From positions 1 to 64,000 of the forward strand of contig JAUXRG010000090.1 in the NCBI GenBank assembly GCA_030681795.1: a stretch of DNA of 64,000 nt, read 5' to 3'. The position numbers and the translations under genes are program-made. Source of the DNA: Rubrivivax sp. Its GTDB lineage: Bacteria; Pseudomonadota; Gammaproteobacteria; Burkholderiales; Burkholderiaceae_C. The notes beneath the pieces are model-generated. The model searched no databases, was not told the origin of the DNA, and saw only the letters and a list, made by a program, of their open reading frames with translations. This document shows positions 32,337-41,800 of the stretch, one piece after another (the stretch's first letter is position 1; the number at the start of each line of letters is the position of its first letter).

Positions 32337-32963
32337 TCAGAGCGGCACTTCGATGCGCATCTCGCGCCAGCGCAGCAGCACCGACTTCGGCGCGATGCGC
32401 TCCAGCGTGACCCCCGGCGCCGCAGCCTCGCCTTCGCGCACGACCTGACCGTTGACGAGGACGAAGCGGCTGGCCGCGTTCTCGCTCCAGATGGCACCGC
32501 CCAGGGCCAGCGGCGGCAGTTCGCGGCGCAGCTCGGCACCGAGCTCGGCCCAGGGCACAGTGCGCAGCTCGGCAGCTGCCGGCTTGGCGGGCGCGGCGCC
32601 CGGGCCGGCTCCCGGCGCCGGGCCCGCGACCGCTGCGGCCGGCGCCGGCGCCGACACCACCGTGGGCAGGGGTGCGGGCAAGGGCTGGGGCGGCGGGACC
32701 GGTGCGGGTACCGGGCTGGGCGCGAGGGCGGCCACGGGTGGCAGCCCTGGCCGGGGTGGTGGTTGCGGCGCCTCGGGCCACAGCCACAGCGCACCGATCA
32801 CGCCCAGGCCCAGCGCCAGGCCGACCGCCAGCCACGCCGTCCGTATGCCGCGGCGGCCTCGCGGCGCAGTGTCCGCAGGCAAGGGGTGGGCATTCAGGCC
32901 GGGCACCTGGCCACGGTCGCGCTCGGCTTGCGAGCGGCGCAGGGCATCGAGGATGTAGGACAT
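32337..32963 (-). CDS. gspB: General secretion pathway protein B (GspB/ExeB-like)
   Basis: GspB works with GspA to help place the type II secretion outer-membrane secretin. The 208-residue product starts with the family signature MSYILDALRRSQAERDRGQVPGL. One membrane helix lies at about residues 43-62, followed by a long Pro/Ala-rich periplasmic linker. The C-terminal GspB domain contains LPPLALGGAIWSENAASRFVLVNGQ and ends in WREMRIEVPL. The start is 4 bases after gspA. No core type II secretion genes are within the window. Confidence 0.85.
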   Translation of the reverse strand: MSYILDALRRSQAERDRGQVPGLNAHPLPADTAPRGRRGIRTAWLAVGLALGLGVIGALWLWPEAPQPPPRPGLPPVAALAPSPVPAPVPPPQPLPAPLPTVVSAPAPAAAVAGPAPGAGPGAAPAKPAAAELRTVPWAELGAELRRELPPLALGGAIWSENAASRFVLVNGQVVREGEAAAPGVTLERIAPKSVLLRWREMRIEVPL

Positions 32964-32967
32964 GCGG

Positions 32968-34635
32968 CTATCGCTCGGCTTGCAGGGGCGGCTCGTCCAC
33001 GCCGGCGGCGCGGTTCAGGCGCATCAGCGTCATCGGACCGGCTTGGCCATCGGGCGGCAGCCCTTGCGCCAGCTGGAAGGCAAACACGCGCTGGCGCAGG
33101 GGCTTGGCCGGGTCGAAGCCGGCGCGGCCCAGTTGTTGTTCGACCCAGTCCCGGGTGGCGGCCACGGCCATGGCCGGCGTGCCGTCGCGCCAGCCCGGCG
33201 GCACGCGCCAATAGGTGGCGAATTCGCCGCGCCAGGCGCTGGCCAGTGCCGGCAGCGTAAGCACGAAGCGCTGGGCGCCGACCTGCACGGTAGCCTGGTC
33301 TTCGTCCAGCGCCGCGAGCACCGCATACACCGGCGCTCCGCCGACGCCTTGCAGGGTGATCACGCCGGGCCGCGCCAGCTGCCGCACCACCGGCAGACCG
33401 CCGGCGGCGCTGCGAAAGCAGGCCAGTTGCGCCTGGGCGACCGCGGTGCAGGGCTCGCCCTCGCCGATGGCCACGTTCCAGCGCAGCGCCAGCTCGCGCC
33501 AGGCCGTGGCCTGCAGCGCATGGGCCGCGGCCAGCAGCTCGGCAGGGTCGGTCGAGGGCGGTTCAGGCGGCGCGGCGGCAGGGGCTTGCGAAGCTGGCGT
33601 CGCAGGCGCAGTGGCCGCGGCTGCCCCGGGCGCACTGGCCGCGCCAGCGGCAGCCACCGCGGCGCCCAGGGTGACCGCCGGGCTGGACGCGGCCACAGCC
33701 CGCTGCGGCTTCGTGGATGAGGCCGCGCGCTGCCGCTCGAGCAGCCACAGGCCGGCGCCGCCCGCCAGCAACAGCAGCAGGACCGCGGACACCACGGCGG
33801 GTCGGCGCCAGGCGGGCGCACCGGAGGCGCCGAAGACCTCGCGCGCGGCCTGGTCCACGGTGCGCCGGTCGACCAGGGCCCGCGCCTGCGCGTAGGCCCC
33901 CAGCAGGGCGCGGTCGGCGAGCAGGTTGATGCGCCGCGGCACGCCGCCGCTGAGCCGGTGGATGCGCGCCAGCGCCGCGCCATCGAAAGGCAGTGGCGCG
34001 TTCGGGCCGGCCACGGCCAGGCGGTGGCGGATGTACTGCCGGGTTTCGGCGGGTGACAGGGCGCCCAGGTGGTAGCGCGCGATGACGCGCTGCGCCAGCT
34101 GCTCCAGGCCGGGCCGCGCCAGCATGTCGCGCAGCTCGGGCTGGCCGATGAGCACGATCTGCAGCAGCTTGCGCTCGGCGGTCTCCAGGTTGGTCAGCAG
34201 GCGCAGCTGCTCGAGCACGTCGGCGCTCAGCGCCTGGGCTTCGTCGATCACCAGGATGGCCTGCCGGCCCTGCGCGTGCGCGGCCAGCAAGAAGGCGTTG
34301 AGGGCATCGACATGCGCCTTCACGCTGCCCGGGTCGGCCGGGGCGGTGATGCCGAATTCGCCGCACACCGTCTGCAGCAGTTCGGTGGCCGTGAGCTTGG
34401 GGTTGAAGACGTAGGCCACGGTACAACGCTCGGGCACCTGCTCCAGGAAGCAGCGGCACACCGTGGTCTTGCCCGCGCCGATCTCGCCCGTCAGCAGCAC
34501 GAAGCCGCCGCCCCCGCCCAGCCCGTACAACAGGTGCGCCAGCGCCTCGCGGTGCTGCTCGCTCATGAAGAGGAACCGCGGGTCGGGCGCGATCGAGAAC
34601 GGCTCCTTGCTCAACCCGAAGAATGGCGCGTACAT
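32968..34635 (-). CDS. gspA: GspA/ExeA-like AAA ATPase with peptidoglycan-binding domain
   Basis: GspA is an inner-membrane ATPase that with GspB lets the type II secretin pass and bind the cell wall. The 555-residue product starts MYAPFFGLSKEPFSIAPDPRFLF. It carries Walker A GEIGAGKTT and Walker B AILVIDEAQAL at the N-terminus and a membrane helix near residue 280 (AVLLLLLAGGAGLWLL). An Ala/Pro linker leads to a periplasmic part that ends in a peptidoglycan-binding repeat (FQLAQGLPPDGQAGPMTLMRLN). I chose the ATG at 34635, where homologues begin. Confidence 0.87.
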   Translation of the reverse strand: MYAPFFGLSKEPFSIAPDPRFLFMSEQHREALAHLLYGLGGGGGFVLLTGEIGAGKTTVCRCFLEQVPERCTVAYVFNPKLTATELLQTVCGEFGITAPADPGSVKAHVDALNAFLLAAHAQGRQAILVIDEAQALSADVLEQLRLLTNLETAERKLLQIVLIGQPELRDMLARPGLEQLAQRVIARYHLGALSPAETRQYIRHRLAVAGPNAPLPFDGAALARIHRLSGGVPRRINLLADRALLGAYAQARALVDRRTVDQAAREVFGASGAPAWRRPAVVSAVLLLLLAGGAGLWLLERQRAASSTKPQRAVAASSPAVTLGAAVAAAGAASAPGAAAATAPATPASQAPAAAPPEPPSTDPAELLAAAHALQATAWRELALRWNVAIGEGEPCTAVAQAQLACFRSAAGGLPVVRQLARPGVITLQGVGGAPVYAVLAALDEDQATVQVGAQRFVLTLPALASAWRGEFATYWRVPPGWRDGTPAMAVAATRDWVEQQLGRAGFDPAKPLRQRVFAFQLAQGLPPDGQAGPMTLMRLNRAAGVDEPPLQAER

Positions 34636-34693
34636 GGTGCGAGGATAACGAGGCGGCGGGCGGCGGGCGTCTTGGGCCCACCGCCCGCCGCAT

Positions 34694-35668
34694 TCATGGC
34701 GGCGGCCGGCTGGCGGTGGCGGGCGGCGCGAGCCGGCCGATGAGGGCGGTGAAGGCCCGGCGGTAGAGATCGGGGGCATCCCGGTGCAACTGGCTGTGCG
34801 AGCCCCCGGGCACTTCGACCCAGCGCACGCCGGGTGGGGCGGCATCGCGCAGGCGCCGGCCCAGCGCCACCGGCACCGTCTTGTCGGCGCTGCCGTGCAG
34901 CATGAGCAGTGGCGCGTCGACGCGGCCGATGCGCTCCAGTGCGTTGAAGTCCAGCGTCGCAACGGCCCCCGCCACGCCGCCCCAGAAGCCGGCACTGGCG
35001 GCCACCTCGGGCAGCCGCGTGAAGGTCGATTCGAGCACCAGTGCGCCGTAGTCCGCCCCCACGTGCAGGCCGCTGGCCAGGCGCACCGCCACCGCGCCGC
35101 CCATCGAGTGGCCGAAGATCACCCTGCGGCCCGCCTGCGGCTGGCGGCGCACGACTTCGGCCCAGGCCCGCCGTGCATCGGCCGCGATGGTTTCCTCCGA
35201 CGGCACGATGGGCGTGCTCTCGCCCCAGCCCCGGTAGTCGACCGCCACGACGGCGAAGCCGGCGGCGCGCAGGGCGTCGATCTTCGGCAGGTTCCGGTAC
35301 AGGTTGCGAAACGTGCCGTGCAAATACAGCAGCGTGGGTGCGTCGGGGTCGGCGTGGGGCAGCCACCAGACGCTCAGGTGATCGGGCCCGGCCGAAGGAA
35401 TGACCGCCGGCACCGGCACACTGAAGCGCTCGTCGCCCGGCCTGAAGAGTGCGCCGTCGCCTGGCAGGCCGGCCGGGCGCCCCGGCGTGGGCCGCAGGGC
35501 GATCTGGCGCTGCTTGAGATCGAGCCAGGCGCAGCCCGGCAGCAGCAGCGCCGCCGCCGTCGCCACCACCACCCAGGCCAGCCCCCGCAGCCCGCCCCGC
35601 GTCGACCCCGCTGGCCGCAAGCAGGCCTTTACAGACCGGAAACCTTCTGCCCCCAAAATCGCAGGCAT
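34694..35668 (-). CDS. Alpha/beta-hydrolase lipoprotein
   Basis: The 324-residue product has an N-terminal hydrophobic stretch ending in a lipobox LLPGC (Cys46). The alpha/beta-hydrolase fold follows, with oxyanion region LLYLHGTFRNLYRN, nucleophile elbow GHSMGG, an acid in LHGSADKTVP and the histidine GGSHSQ. It resembles ABHD/YqiA-like serine esterases; the substrate is unknown. The ATG at 35668 is preceded by a good AGAAGGGCGAGG site. It shares the CATG tetranucleotide with the start of the divergent gene at 35667, so the two coding regions overlap by two bases head to head. Confidence 0.82.
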   Translation of the reverse strand: MPAILGAEGFRSVKACLRPAGSTRGGLRGLAWVVVATAAALLLPGCAWLDLKQRQIALRPTPGRPAGLPGDGALFRPGDERFSVPVPAVIPSAGPDHLSVWWLPHADPDAPTLLYLHGTFRNLYRNLPKIDALRAAGFAVVAVDYRGWGESTPIVPSEETIAADARRAWAEVVRRQPQAGRRVIFGHSMGGAVAVRLASGLHVGADYGALVLESTFTRLPEVAASAGFWGGVAGAVATLDFNALERIGRVDAPLLMLHGSADKTVPVALGRRLRDAAPPGVRWVEVPGGSHSQLHRDAPDLYRRAFTALIGRLAPPATASRPPP

Positions 35669-36224
35669 GCCTCGCCCTTCTGTCTGGCCCTTGGGGGCCG
35701 TCTTGTTGTCGATGTCCTGCGTGGCAGGTGCCGCCGAGCCCGACGCTGCGCGCTCCGGCGAAGACGGCATTTTGAACTCGGCATGGGAACGCGTGACCAA
35801 CGGCGACTCCTGGAACGGCCCCGGTCACTGGCGCTTGCTGGTCTCGCCCTTCGTTCAGCACTACCGCTTCAGCAGCGAGCACCGCCGCGTCTGGGCGCTG
35901 GGCGCGGAGCGCCAGTACGACGACCGCTGGCTGGCCGGCGCCGCGTACTTCAGCAATTCCTTCGGCCAGTCCAGCGCCTACGTCTACCTCGGCCACCGCA
36001 CGGAGGGTCTCTTCGGCCAGCCTTCGGTATTCTTCCAGTGGTCGGCCGGGGGGATGTACGGCTACGTGGGTGAGTTCCAGTCCAAGGTGCCTCTCAACGT
36101 GAACGGCTTTTCTCCTGCCGCACTGGTCACGCTGGGCTGGAAGTACGACACCCGCACTTCGTTCGCGGTGCATGCGCTGGGCGACGCCGGGTTGATGTTC
36201 CAGCTGTCGTACGACTTGCGCTGA
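35667..36224 (+). CDS. Small outer-membrane-type beta-barrel protein
   Basis: The 185-residue product has a signal peptide (WPLGAVLLSMSCVAGAAE). After it come amphipathic beta strands rich in aromatic residues, such as HWRLLVSPFVQHYRFSSEHR, VWALGAERQYDDRW and GLMFQLSYDLR ending on a strand. This suggests a small beta-barrel of the outer membrane. Homologues in Burkholderiales carry the doubtful label sn-glycerol-3-phosphate transporter; PagP-like lipid modification is another idea. The function is unknown. Its ribosome site is weak (GCAGG), and its ATG overlaps that of the minus-strand hydrolase. Confidence 0.7.
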   Translation: MPRPSVWPLGAVLLSMSCVAGAAEPDAARSGEDGILNSAWERVTNGDSWNGPGHWRLLVSPFVQHYRFSSEHRRVWALGAERQYDDRWLAGAAYFSNSFGQSSAYVYLGHRTEGLFGQPSVFFQWSAGGMYGYVGEFQSKVPLNVNGFSPAALVTLGWKYDTRTSFAVHALGDAGLMFQLSYDLR

Positions 36225-36326
36225 ACCGGCCCGGGCCCGGAGCCCGTACGGGGTCACCCGCTCTCGGGGCCGATGCGCATTCGGCCAGAATGGGGCATCA
36301 CCACCCACGCGAGTCCAGGAGACCCC

Positions 36327-37964
36327 ATGAATGGCCAGATGATGCAGCAGCCGCTGCTGATTTCCTCCTTCATCGTGCACGCCGAGCGCCACCACGCCGA
36401 GCGAGAAATCGTCTCGCGGCGCGTCGAAGGCGACATCCACCGCACCACCTACAAGGAGCTGGCGGCGCGCTCGCGGCGCATGGCCAAGGCCCTGGCGGCG
36501 TTGGGCGTGGGCCTGAGCGACCGCGTGGCCACGCTGGCCTGGAACGGCTACCGCCACATGGAGCTGTACTACGCCGTCAGCGGCTCGGGCGCGGTGCTGC
36601 ACACCATCAACCCGCGCCTGCACCCGGACCAGATCGTCTACATCGCCGACCATGCCGAGGACCAGGTGCTGTTCTTCGACATGACCTTCCTGCCGCTGAT
36701 CCAGGCCGTGGCGCGGCGCACCAGGACGGTTCGGCATTTCGTGGCCATGACCGACCGCGCCCACATGCCCTCGGCCGAGGTCGCCGCCACCATCCCCAAC
36801 CTGCTGTGCTACGAAGAGCTGATGGCCGCGCAGGACGACCGCTACGCCTGGCCCAGTTTCGACGAGAACACCGCCAGCTCGCTGTGCTACACCAGCGGCA
36901 CCACGGGCAACCCCAAGGGCGTGCTCTACAGCCACCGCTCCACGGTGCTGCACGCCTACGCCGCGGCGCTGCCCGATTCGCTCAACTGCTCGGAACGCGA
37001 CGTGATCCTGCCCGTGGTGCCGATGTTCCACGTCAACGCCTGGAGCCTGCCCTACGTGGCCTGCATGACCGGCGCCAAGCTGGTGTACCCGGGCGCCGGG
37101 CTGGACGGCAAATCGCTTTACGAGCTGTTCGAAAGCGAAGGCGTCACCTTCTCGGCCGGCGTGCCCACCGTGTGGCAGGGCCTGCTGGCCTACGTCGAGG
37201 CCAACCATCTGAAATTCAGCACCATGAAGCGCACCGTGATCGGCGGCTCGGCCTGCCCGCCGGCCATGATCCGCGCCTTCGGCGAGAAATTCGGCGTGAA
37301 CGTGCTGCACGCCTGGGGCATGACCGAGATGAGCCCGCTGGGCACCGCGTGCACCTTGAAAGCCAAGCACCTGGCGCTGACCCAGGAAGAGCGCTACGCG
37401 GTGATGGCCAAGCAGGGTCGGGCGGTCTACGGCGTGGACATGAAGATCGTCGACGACCAGGGCGCCGAGATGCCCTGGGGCAGCGAGACTTCGGGCGACC
37501 TCTACGTGCGCGGGCCCTGGATCATCAGCGGCTACTTCAAGAACGAGGGCGGCGACCCGCTGGTGGACGGCTGGTTCCCCACCGGCGACGTGGCCCGGAT
37601 CGACGCCGATGGCTACGTGCAGATCACCGACCGCAGCAAGGACGTCATCAAGAGCGGCGGCGAATGGATAGGCTCCATCGACCTGGAGAATATCGCCATG
37701 GCCCACCCCGCAGTGGCCATGGCCGCCTGCATCGCGGCCAAGCACCCCAAGTGGGACGAGCGCCCGCTGCTGGTGGTGGTGAAGAAGCCCGGCGCCGAAC
37801 TCACGCGCGACGAACTGCTGGCCTTTTTCGAAGGCAAGATCGCCAAGTGGTGGACGCCCGACGACGTGATCTTCGTCGACGCCATCCCGCTGGGCGCCAC
37901 CGGCAAGATGCAGAAGAACAAGCTGCGCGACCAGTTCAAGGACTACCACCTGCCCACAGCCTGA
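36327..37964 (+). CDS. Medium/long-chain acyl-CoA ligase (AlkK/DmdB type)
   Basis: The enzyme activates a carboxylic acid with ATP and CoA through an acyl-adenylate. The 545-residue product has the AMP-binding loop YTSGTTGNPKGVLYSHRS and VPMFHVNAW. It also has the adenylate motif HAWGMTEMSPLGT, the hinge YVQITDRSKDVIKSGGEWI, and the catalytic lysine region ATGKMQKNKLR. Length and sequence fit the AlkK/3-methylmercaptopropionyl-CoA ligase group; the substrate cannot be read from sequence. The ATG at 36327 has AGGAGA 4 bases upstream. It stands as a single gene. Confidence 0.92.
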   Translation: MNGQMMQQPLLISSFIVHAERHHAEREIVSRRVEGDIHRTTYKELAARSRRMAKALAALGVGLSDRVATLAWNGYRHMELYYAVSGSGAVLHTINPRLHPDQIVYIADHAEDQVLFFDMTFLPLIQAVARRTRTVRHFVAMTDRAHMPSAEVAATIPNLLCYEELMAAQDDRYAWPSFDENTASSLCYTSGTTGNPKGVLYSHRSTVLHAYAAALPDSLNCSERDVILPVVPMFHVNAWSLPYVACMTGAKLVYPGAGLDGKSLYELFESEGVTFSAGVPTVWQGLLAYVEANHLKFSTMKRTVIGGSACPPAMIRAFGEKFGVNVLHAWGMTEMSPLGTACTLKAKHLALTQEERYAVMAKQGRAVYGVDMKIVDDQGAEMPWGSETSGDLYVRGPWIISGYFKNEGGDPLVDGWFPTGDVARIDADGYVQITDRSKDVIKSGGEWIGSIDLENIAMAHPAVAMAACIAAKHPKWDERPLLVVVKKPGAELTRDELLAFFEGKIAKWWTPDDVIFVDAIPLGATGKMQKNKLRDQFKDYHLPTA

Positions 37965-37997
37965 CGCTCTGGTGGCGCGGACTGGCGCGGAGTGGCG

Positions 37998-38014
37998 CGG
38001 GTGCCATGCACCCG
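37998..38014. terminator. Hairpin between convergent acyl-CoA ligase and terC genes
   Basis: CGGGTGC and GCACCCG form a 7-bp stem with a CAT loop in the 69-base gap between two converging genes. This is a likely shared terminator, although no T-run is present. Confidence 0.4.
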
Positions 38015-38033
38015 GCGCCGCAATCGCGCGCCG

Positions 38034-38783
38034 TCAGTCGCCGGGGATGTGGGGCGGGTGGAGATGCACAGGTTTCGCGCCGCGCCTGCGGCTGCGGATG
38101 TTGAGGCTCTCCACACCCAGCGAGAACGCCATCGCGAAGTAGACGTAGCCCTTGGGCACATGGTGGCCGAAGCCCTCGGCGACGAGCACCACGCCCACCA
38201 CCACCAGGAAGGCCAGCGCCAGCATCTTGATGGTGGGGTGCGCCGAGACGAAGCGGCCGATGGGGCCGGCAAAAAGCATCATCAGCGCCACCGACGCCAC
38301 CACGGCAGTGATCATCACGCGGACGTCGTCCACCATGCCCACCGCGGTGATGATGGAGTCCAGCGAGAACACCAGGTCGACGATCATGATCTGCAGGATC
38401 ACCGCGGCCAGCGTCGCCCGGGCCGCGCTGGCGGCATGCCCTTCCTCGCCTTCCAGCGACTGGTGGATCTCGGCGGTGCTCTTCCAGATCAGGAACAGAC
38501 CGCCGCCGATGAGGATGAGGTCGCGGCCCGAGATCCCCTTTCCGAGCAAGGTGAACAGCGGCGTCACCAGGCCGACGATCCAGGCCAGCACCAGCAGCAG
38601 GCCGATGCGCATGAACATCGCCATGAACAGGCCCAGGCGGCGCGCCCACTCGCGCTTCTCGCGCGGCAGCTTGTCCACCAGGATGGAGATGAAGATGATG
38701 TTGTCTATGCCCAGCACGAGTTCCAGGGCGGTGAGCGTGGCCAGGGCGATCCAGGCTTGGGGGTCGGACAGGAGTTCGATCAT
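38034..38783 (-). CDS. TerC-family integral membrane protein
   Basis: The 249-residue protein has seven or so membrane helices. It carries the two conserved acidic motifs of the family, LELVLGIDNIIF near the N-terminus and VDLVFSLDSIITAVGM in the middle. TerC-family members export manganese or other divalent metals and load exoenzymes; some are linked to tellurite resistance. The C-terminus is short and basic with His residues. I saw no yybP-ykoY (Mn) riboswitch in the 88 bases upstream. It lies downstream of, and on the same strand as, the GH94 gene. Confidence 0.85.
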   Translation of the reverse strand: MIELLSDPQAWIALATLTALELVLGIDNIIFISILVDKLPREKREWARRLGLFMAMFMRIGLLLVLAWIVGLVTPLFTLLGKGISGRDLILIGGGLFLIWKSTAEIHQSLEGEEGHAASAARATLAAVILQIMIVDLVFSLDSIITAVGMVDDVRVMITAVVASVALMMLFAGPIGRFVSAHPTIKMLALAFLVVVGVVLVAEGFGHHVPKGYVYFAMAFSLGVESLNIRSRRRGAKPVHLHPPHIPGD

Positions 38784-38871
38784 GGGTGGGGGTTTCGCGC
38801 GACTCGAAGCGGCCGCATAGGCGCAAATATGACATAGCTGCGCATGGCGAGCTGAGCGCGGGCGGCCGGCG

Positions 38872-41800
38872 TCAGCCGGTGGTCACGACCAGCGTGTTGC
38901 GGCCATCGACCAGGCGGGAGCTCAGCTCGTCCATGGGCACTTGCGCGGCGCCGCGGCGATAGGGGTTGCTGCCGTGCATGAAGGCCAACGGCTGGCCGTT
39001 GAGCACCAGGCTCTTCGGCCCGCAGCCGGCCGGACCCAGGCGATAGCACAGTTCGACCTCATGGCCGGCCAGCGACACTGTCGCACGCAAGCCGTCCAGC
39101 GCCGGTGGGATCACGGGGTCGAGCACCAGCGTGGCGTGCTCGCGGCGCAGGCCCAGCAAGCGGCACACCAGCACGCCGATGGCGATACCCGGCCCGCTGG
39201 AGTAGACGCGCCAGCCACCGTCCAGCGCCACCGTACCGGCCGCCACGCGGGCGTACTCGCGCACGGCCTCGTAGCGATCGGCAAAGGCCGCATCCGAGCT
39301 CGAAAAGTAGCAGTTGGCCTGGCGCAGGCTGGCCGAGGGGATGCGCTGACGCAGGCCCAGCGGGTGCGCCTTGCACAGCGCGTCAAAGAAGGCGTCGGCG
39401 TGACCCAGATGGGCCAGCATCTCGGCGTAACGCAGATGCGCGTGCATGTACATCACGCCGATTTCACGCCCGAAGAAGGCGCTGCTCTCGGCGCGCTGGA
39501 ACAAGGTCTGCGGACCGCCGTGGTAGGGCAGCGGGCGGTCGAACAGGCGCGCGCCATCGGGACCGCTGAGGTGGGTCTCGATGAGCTGCAGGTGCGCTGC
39601 CGCCTGTGCCGGGTTAAGCATGTCGCCCAGGATGGCGTGCATCATGGGCAGCAGGCTGTAGCGCACGCCGGTGCGCTCGTCCTGCGGGTGCAGCAGCATC
39701 TGTGGCGCCTGCCCGGCCGGGAACAGCGCGTAGCCGGTGACCACGCCGCCGGGCATGAGCAGGCGCTGGAAGTCCGCCAGCACGCCGTCGGCGTCGTCCT
39801 GCAAGGCCACCGCCCGGTCGGCCTGTGCCGTGCCCTGCAGCGCGCGCGCCAGGGTGCGCAGGGTCTGGTGGTGCAGGGTCACGGTCCACGCGCTGCAAAG
39901 TCGCTCGCGCAGCGTGGGGTCGGCCGGCTGCAGGGAGTCGTTCCAGTCGCCGTGGCCGTAGGCGGCCAGTTGCGTGCCTTCGATGCGGCGAGCGGCGATC
40001 ACCGCCAGCGCGCGCTCCACGTGCTGCCACAGCGTGCCGCTCTCGGCCTGCACGCCCGCGGCGCTGTAGTAGGGCAGCGGCTCTTGCAGGAAGACCGCGT
40101 CACCGGTGGCCAGCAGGTAGCGCGCCAGGCCCAACAGGGGCCAGAACACGATGTCGCCGTGTGAGTCGCCGGCACGCAGGTGGCGCTCGCGCTCGAAGAA
40201 CATGAACCACTGCGGCCAGTCGCCGCTGGCGTCCTGCGCGGCGAATACGCGCTGCAGCAGCTCGCGCACCGGCTCCGGGCGGTCGAGCGCCAGCAGCATC
40301 TCCAGCGGGCCCTGGCAGACGTCGCGCGTGCCCCAGCCACCACCGGAGAACTGCTCCAGCCCGCGTGGCGCCAGAAAGTGCACCAGCGCGTTGTGCAGGT
40401 ACCAGGGCGCGATGTCGGCCAGTTCCTGCGCCGCCGGCGCCAGCGCGCTGGCCGCGGGCAACTGCCAGCGCGGCAAAGCCAGCGTGGCTTCGGCCTCGGA
40501 CGGGGCGGCCGTGGCATGCACCAGGTCGCCGCGCAGGCGCAGCCCGAAGTGGCTGACTGCTGCACTGACGATGCACAGCCAGGGCTGGCCGCGCGAGCGG
40601 CCGTCGGGGTACAGGCATTCGTCGCCGCCCACCTGCTCGAAGCAGGTGCCGGGTTCGGGCTCGATGGCAAAGCCGCCCTGCGGGAAGCGGGCCGCCAGCT
40701 CGCTGCCTGCGGGCACACCCACCCACACGCCTTGCGCGTCCACGCGCCAGCGCAGCGGCTCGGCGGCGCTGCCGTCGTCACCACCCAGCGCCACGTGATG
40801 CGTCACGCACAGGCGCAGCGGCGGGCCTTGAAGCACGCGCAGTTCCAGGCCCAGGGCGTGCGGCGCATCGTGTGTGCGGCTCGTCACCTCGATCAGGCCG
40901 CCGGCATGCTTGTAGAGCCAGCGGCAGGCGTCGGGCGCCATCTCGAAGGCCGAGGGCACGCCCAGCAGGGTCCAGTCGTCGCCCTGGTGGACGAAGATGC
41001 GCTGGCCATGGGCACGGAACTGGCCCAGCCAGCCGCGCACGGTGGACAGGAAACGGTTGATGCCGACATGGCCCTGGGTAACCATGGAGTGGAAGACGCC
41101 GCCCATCCACACCGTGGAGGTGAGCGCCGTCTCGTCGGGCATCAACGCCGCACCCGTGCGCAGGATGTGGCCATGCGGGCGCTGCACGCGCAGCTCCTTG
41201 GCGCGCAGCACCACATGCGTGTGAGCACCGTGGAAGAAGCTCAGCAACGCACCGTCGTGATGTTCGGCGTGGCGACGCGCAGGGCCGAAGTGGGCATCGA
41301 GTTCGGCCTCGCCGAAGTCCAGCGTGGGCAGCAGCGGCGCGCTGGCAAAGAGCGAAGGCGCCACCGCCTCGGCCGCCCCCGTGGCGAAGTCCGCCCACAC
41401 CGGTGCCTGCGCCTCGGGCAGGGTCAGTGCGGCGTCGGCAAAAGCCAAGTCGCCGGGCTGCGTGGCGGCCGGGTGATCCGCCTGCACCAGGCCGAAGAAG
41501 CCAGCATCGGCGCTGCCACCGGGGGCCAGCGTCAGCGGCTCGTCCTGCAGCGCGATGAGAGCGTGCTCGTGCTGCAACCGCGTGCCGGGCAGGCCTTGCG
41601 CAATGCCTTGCGGCAGCGAACCTTCGCGCAGGGCCAGGCCCAGCACCTGCAACGCGTCGGTGGCGCACCGCGCGCCCCGGCGCAGCGATCCCATCAGTGC
41701 CCAGGGGTGGCGCCCAGCCACCGCCTGGTTCTGGCGCGCGGCGAGCATGGCGCCACGCTCGCCGTGGGTGAGCGGCACGTGGTCGATGTAGTGGCTGACG

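Noticed and set aside
34611..37949. 1112-codon minus-strand frame across the hydrolase and acyl-CoA ligase genes
   Set aside because: It overlaps certain genes on both strands and has shadow composition; no domains.
38784..38871. Manganese riboswitch before the TerC-family gene
   Set aside because: The gap is only 88 bases and shows none of the conserved yybP-ykoY stretches.
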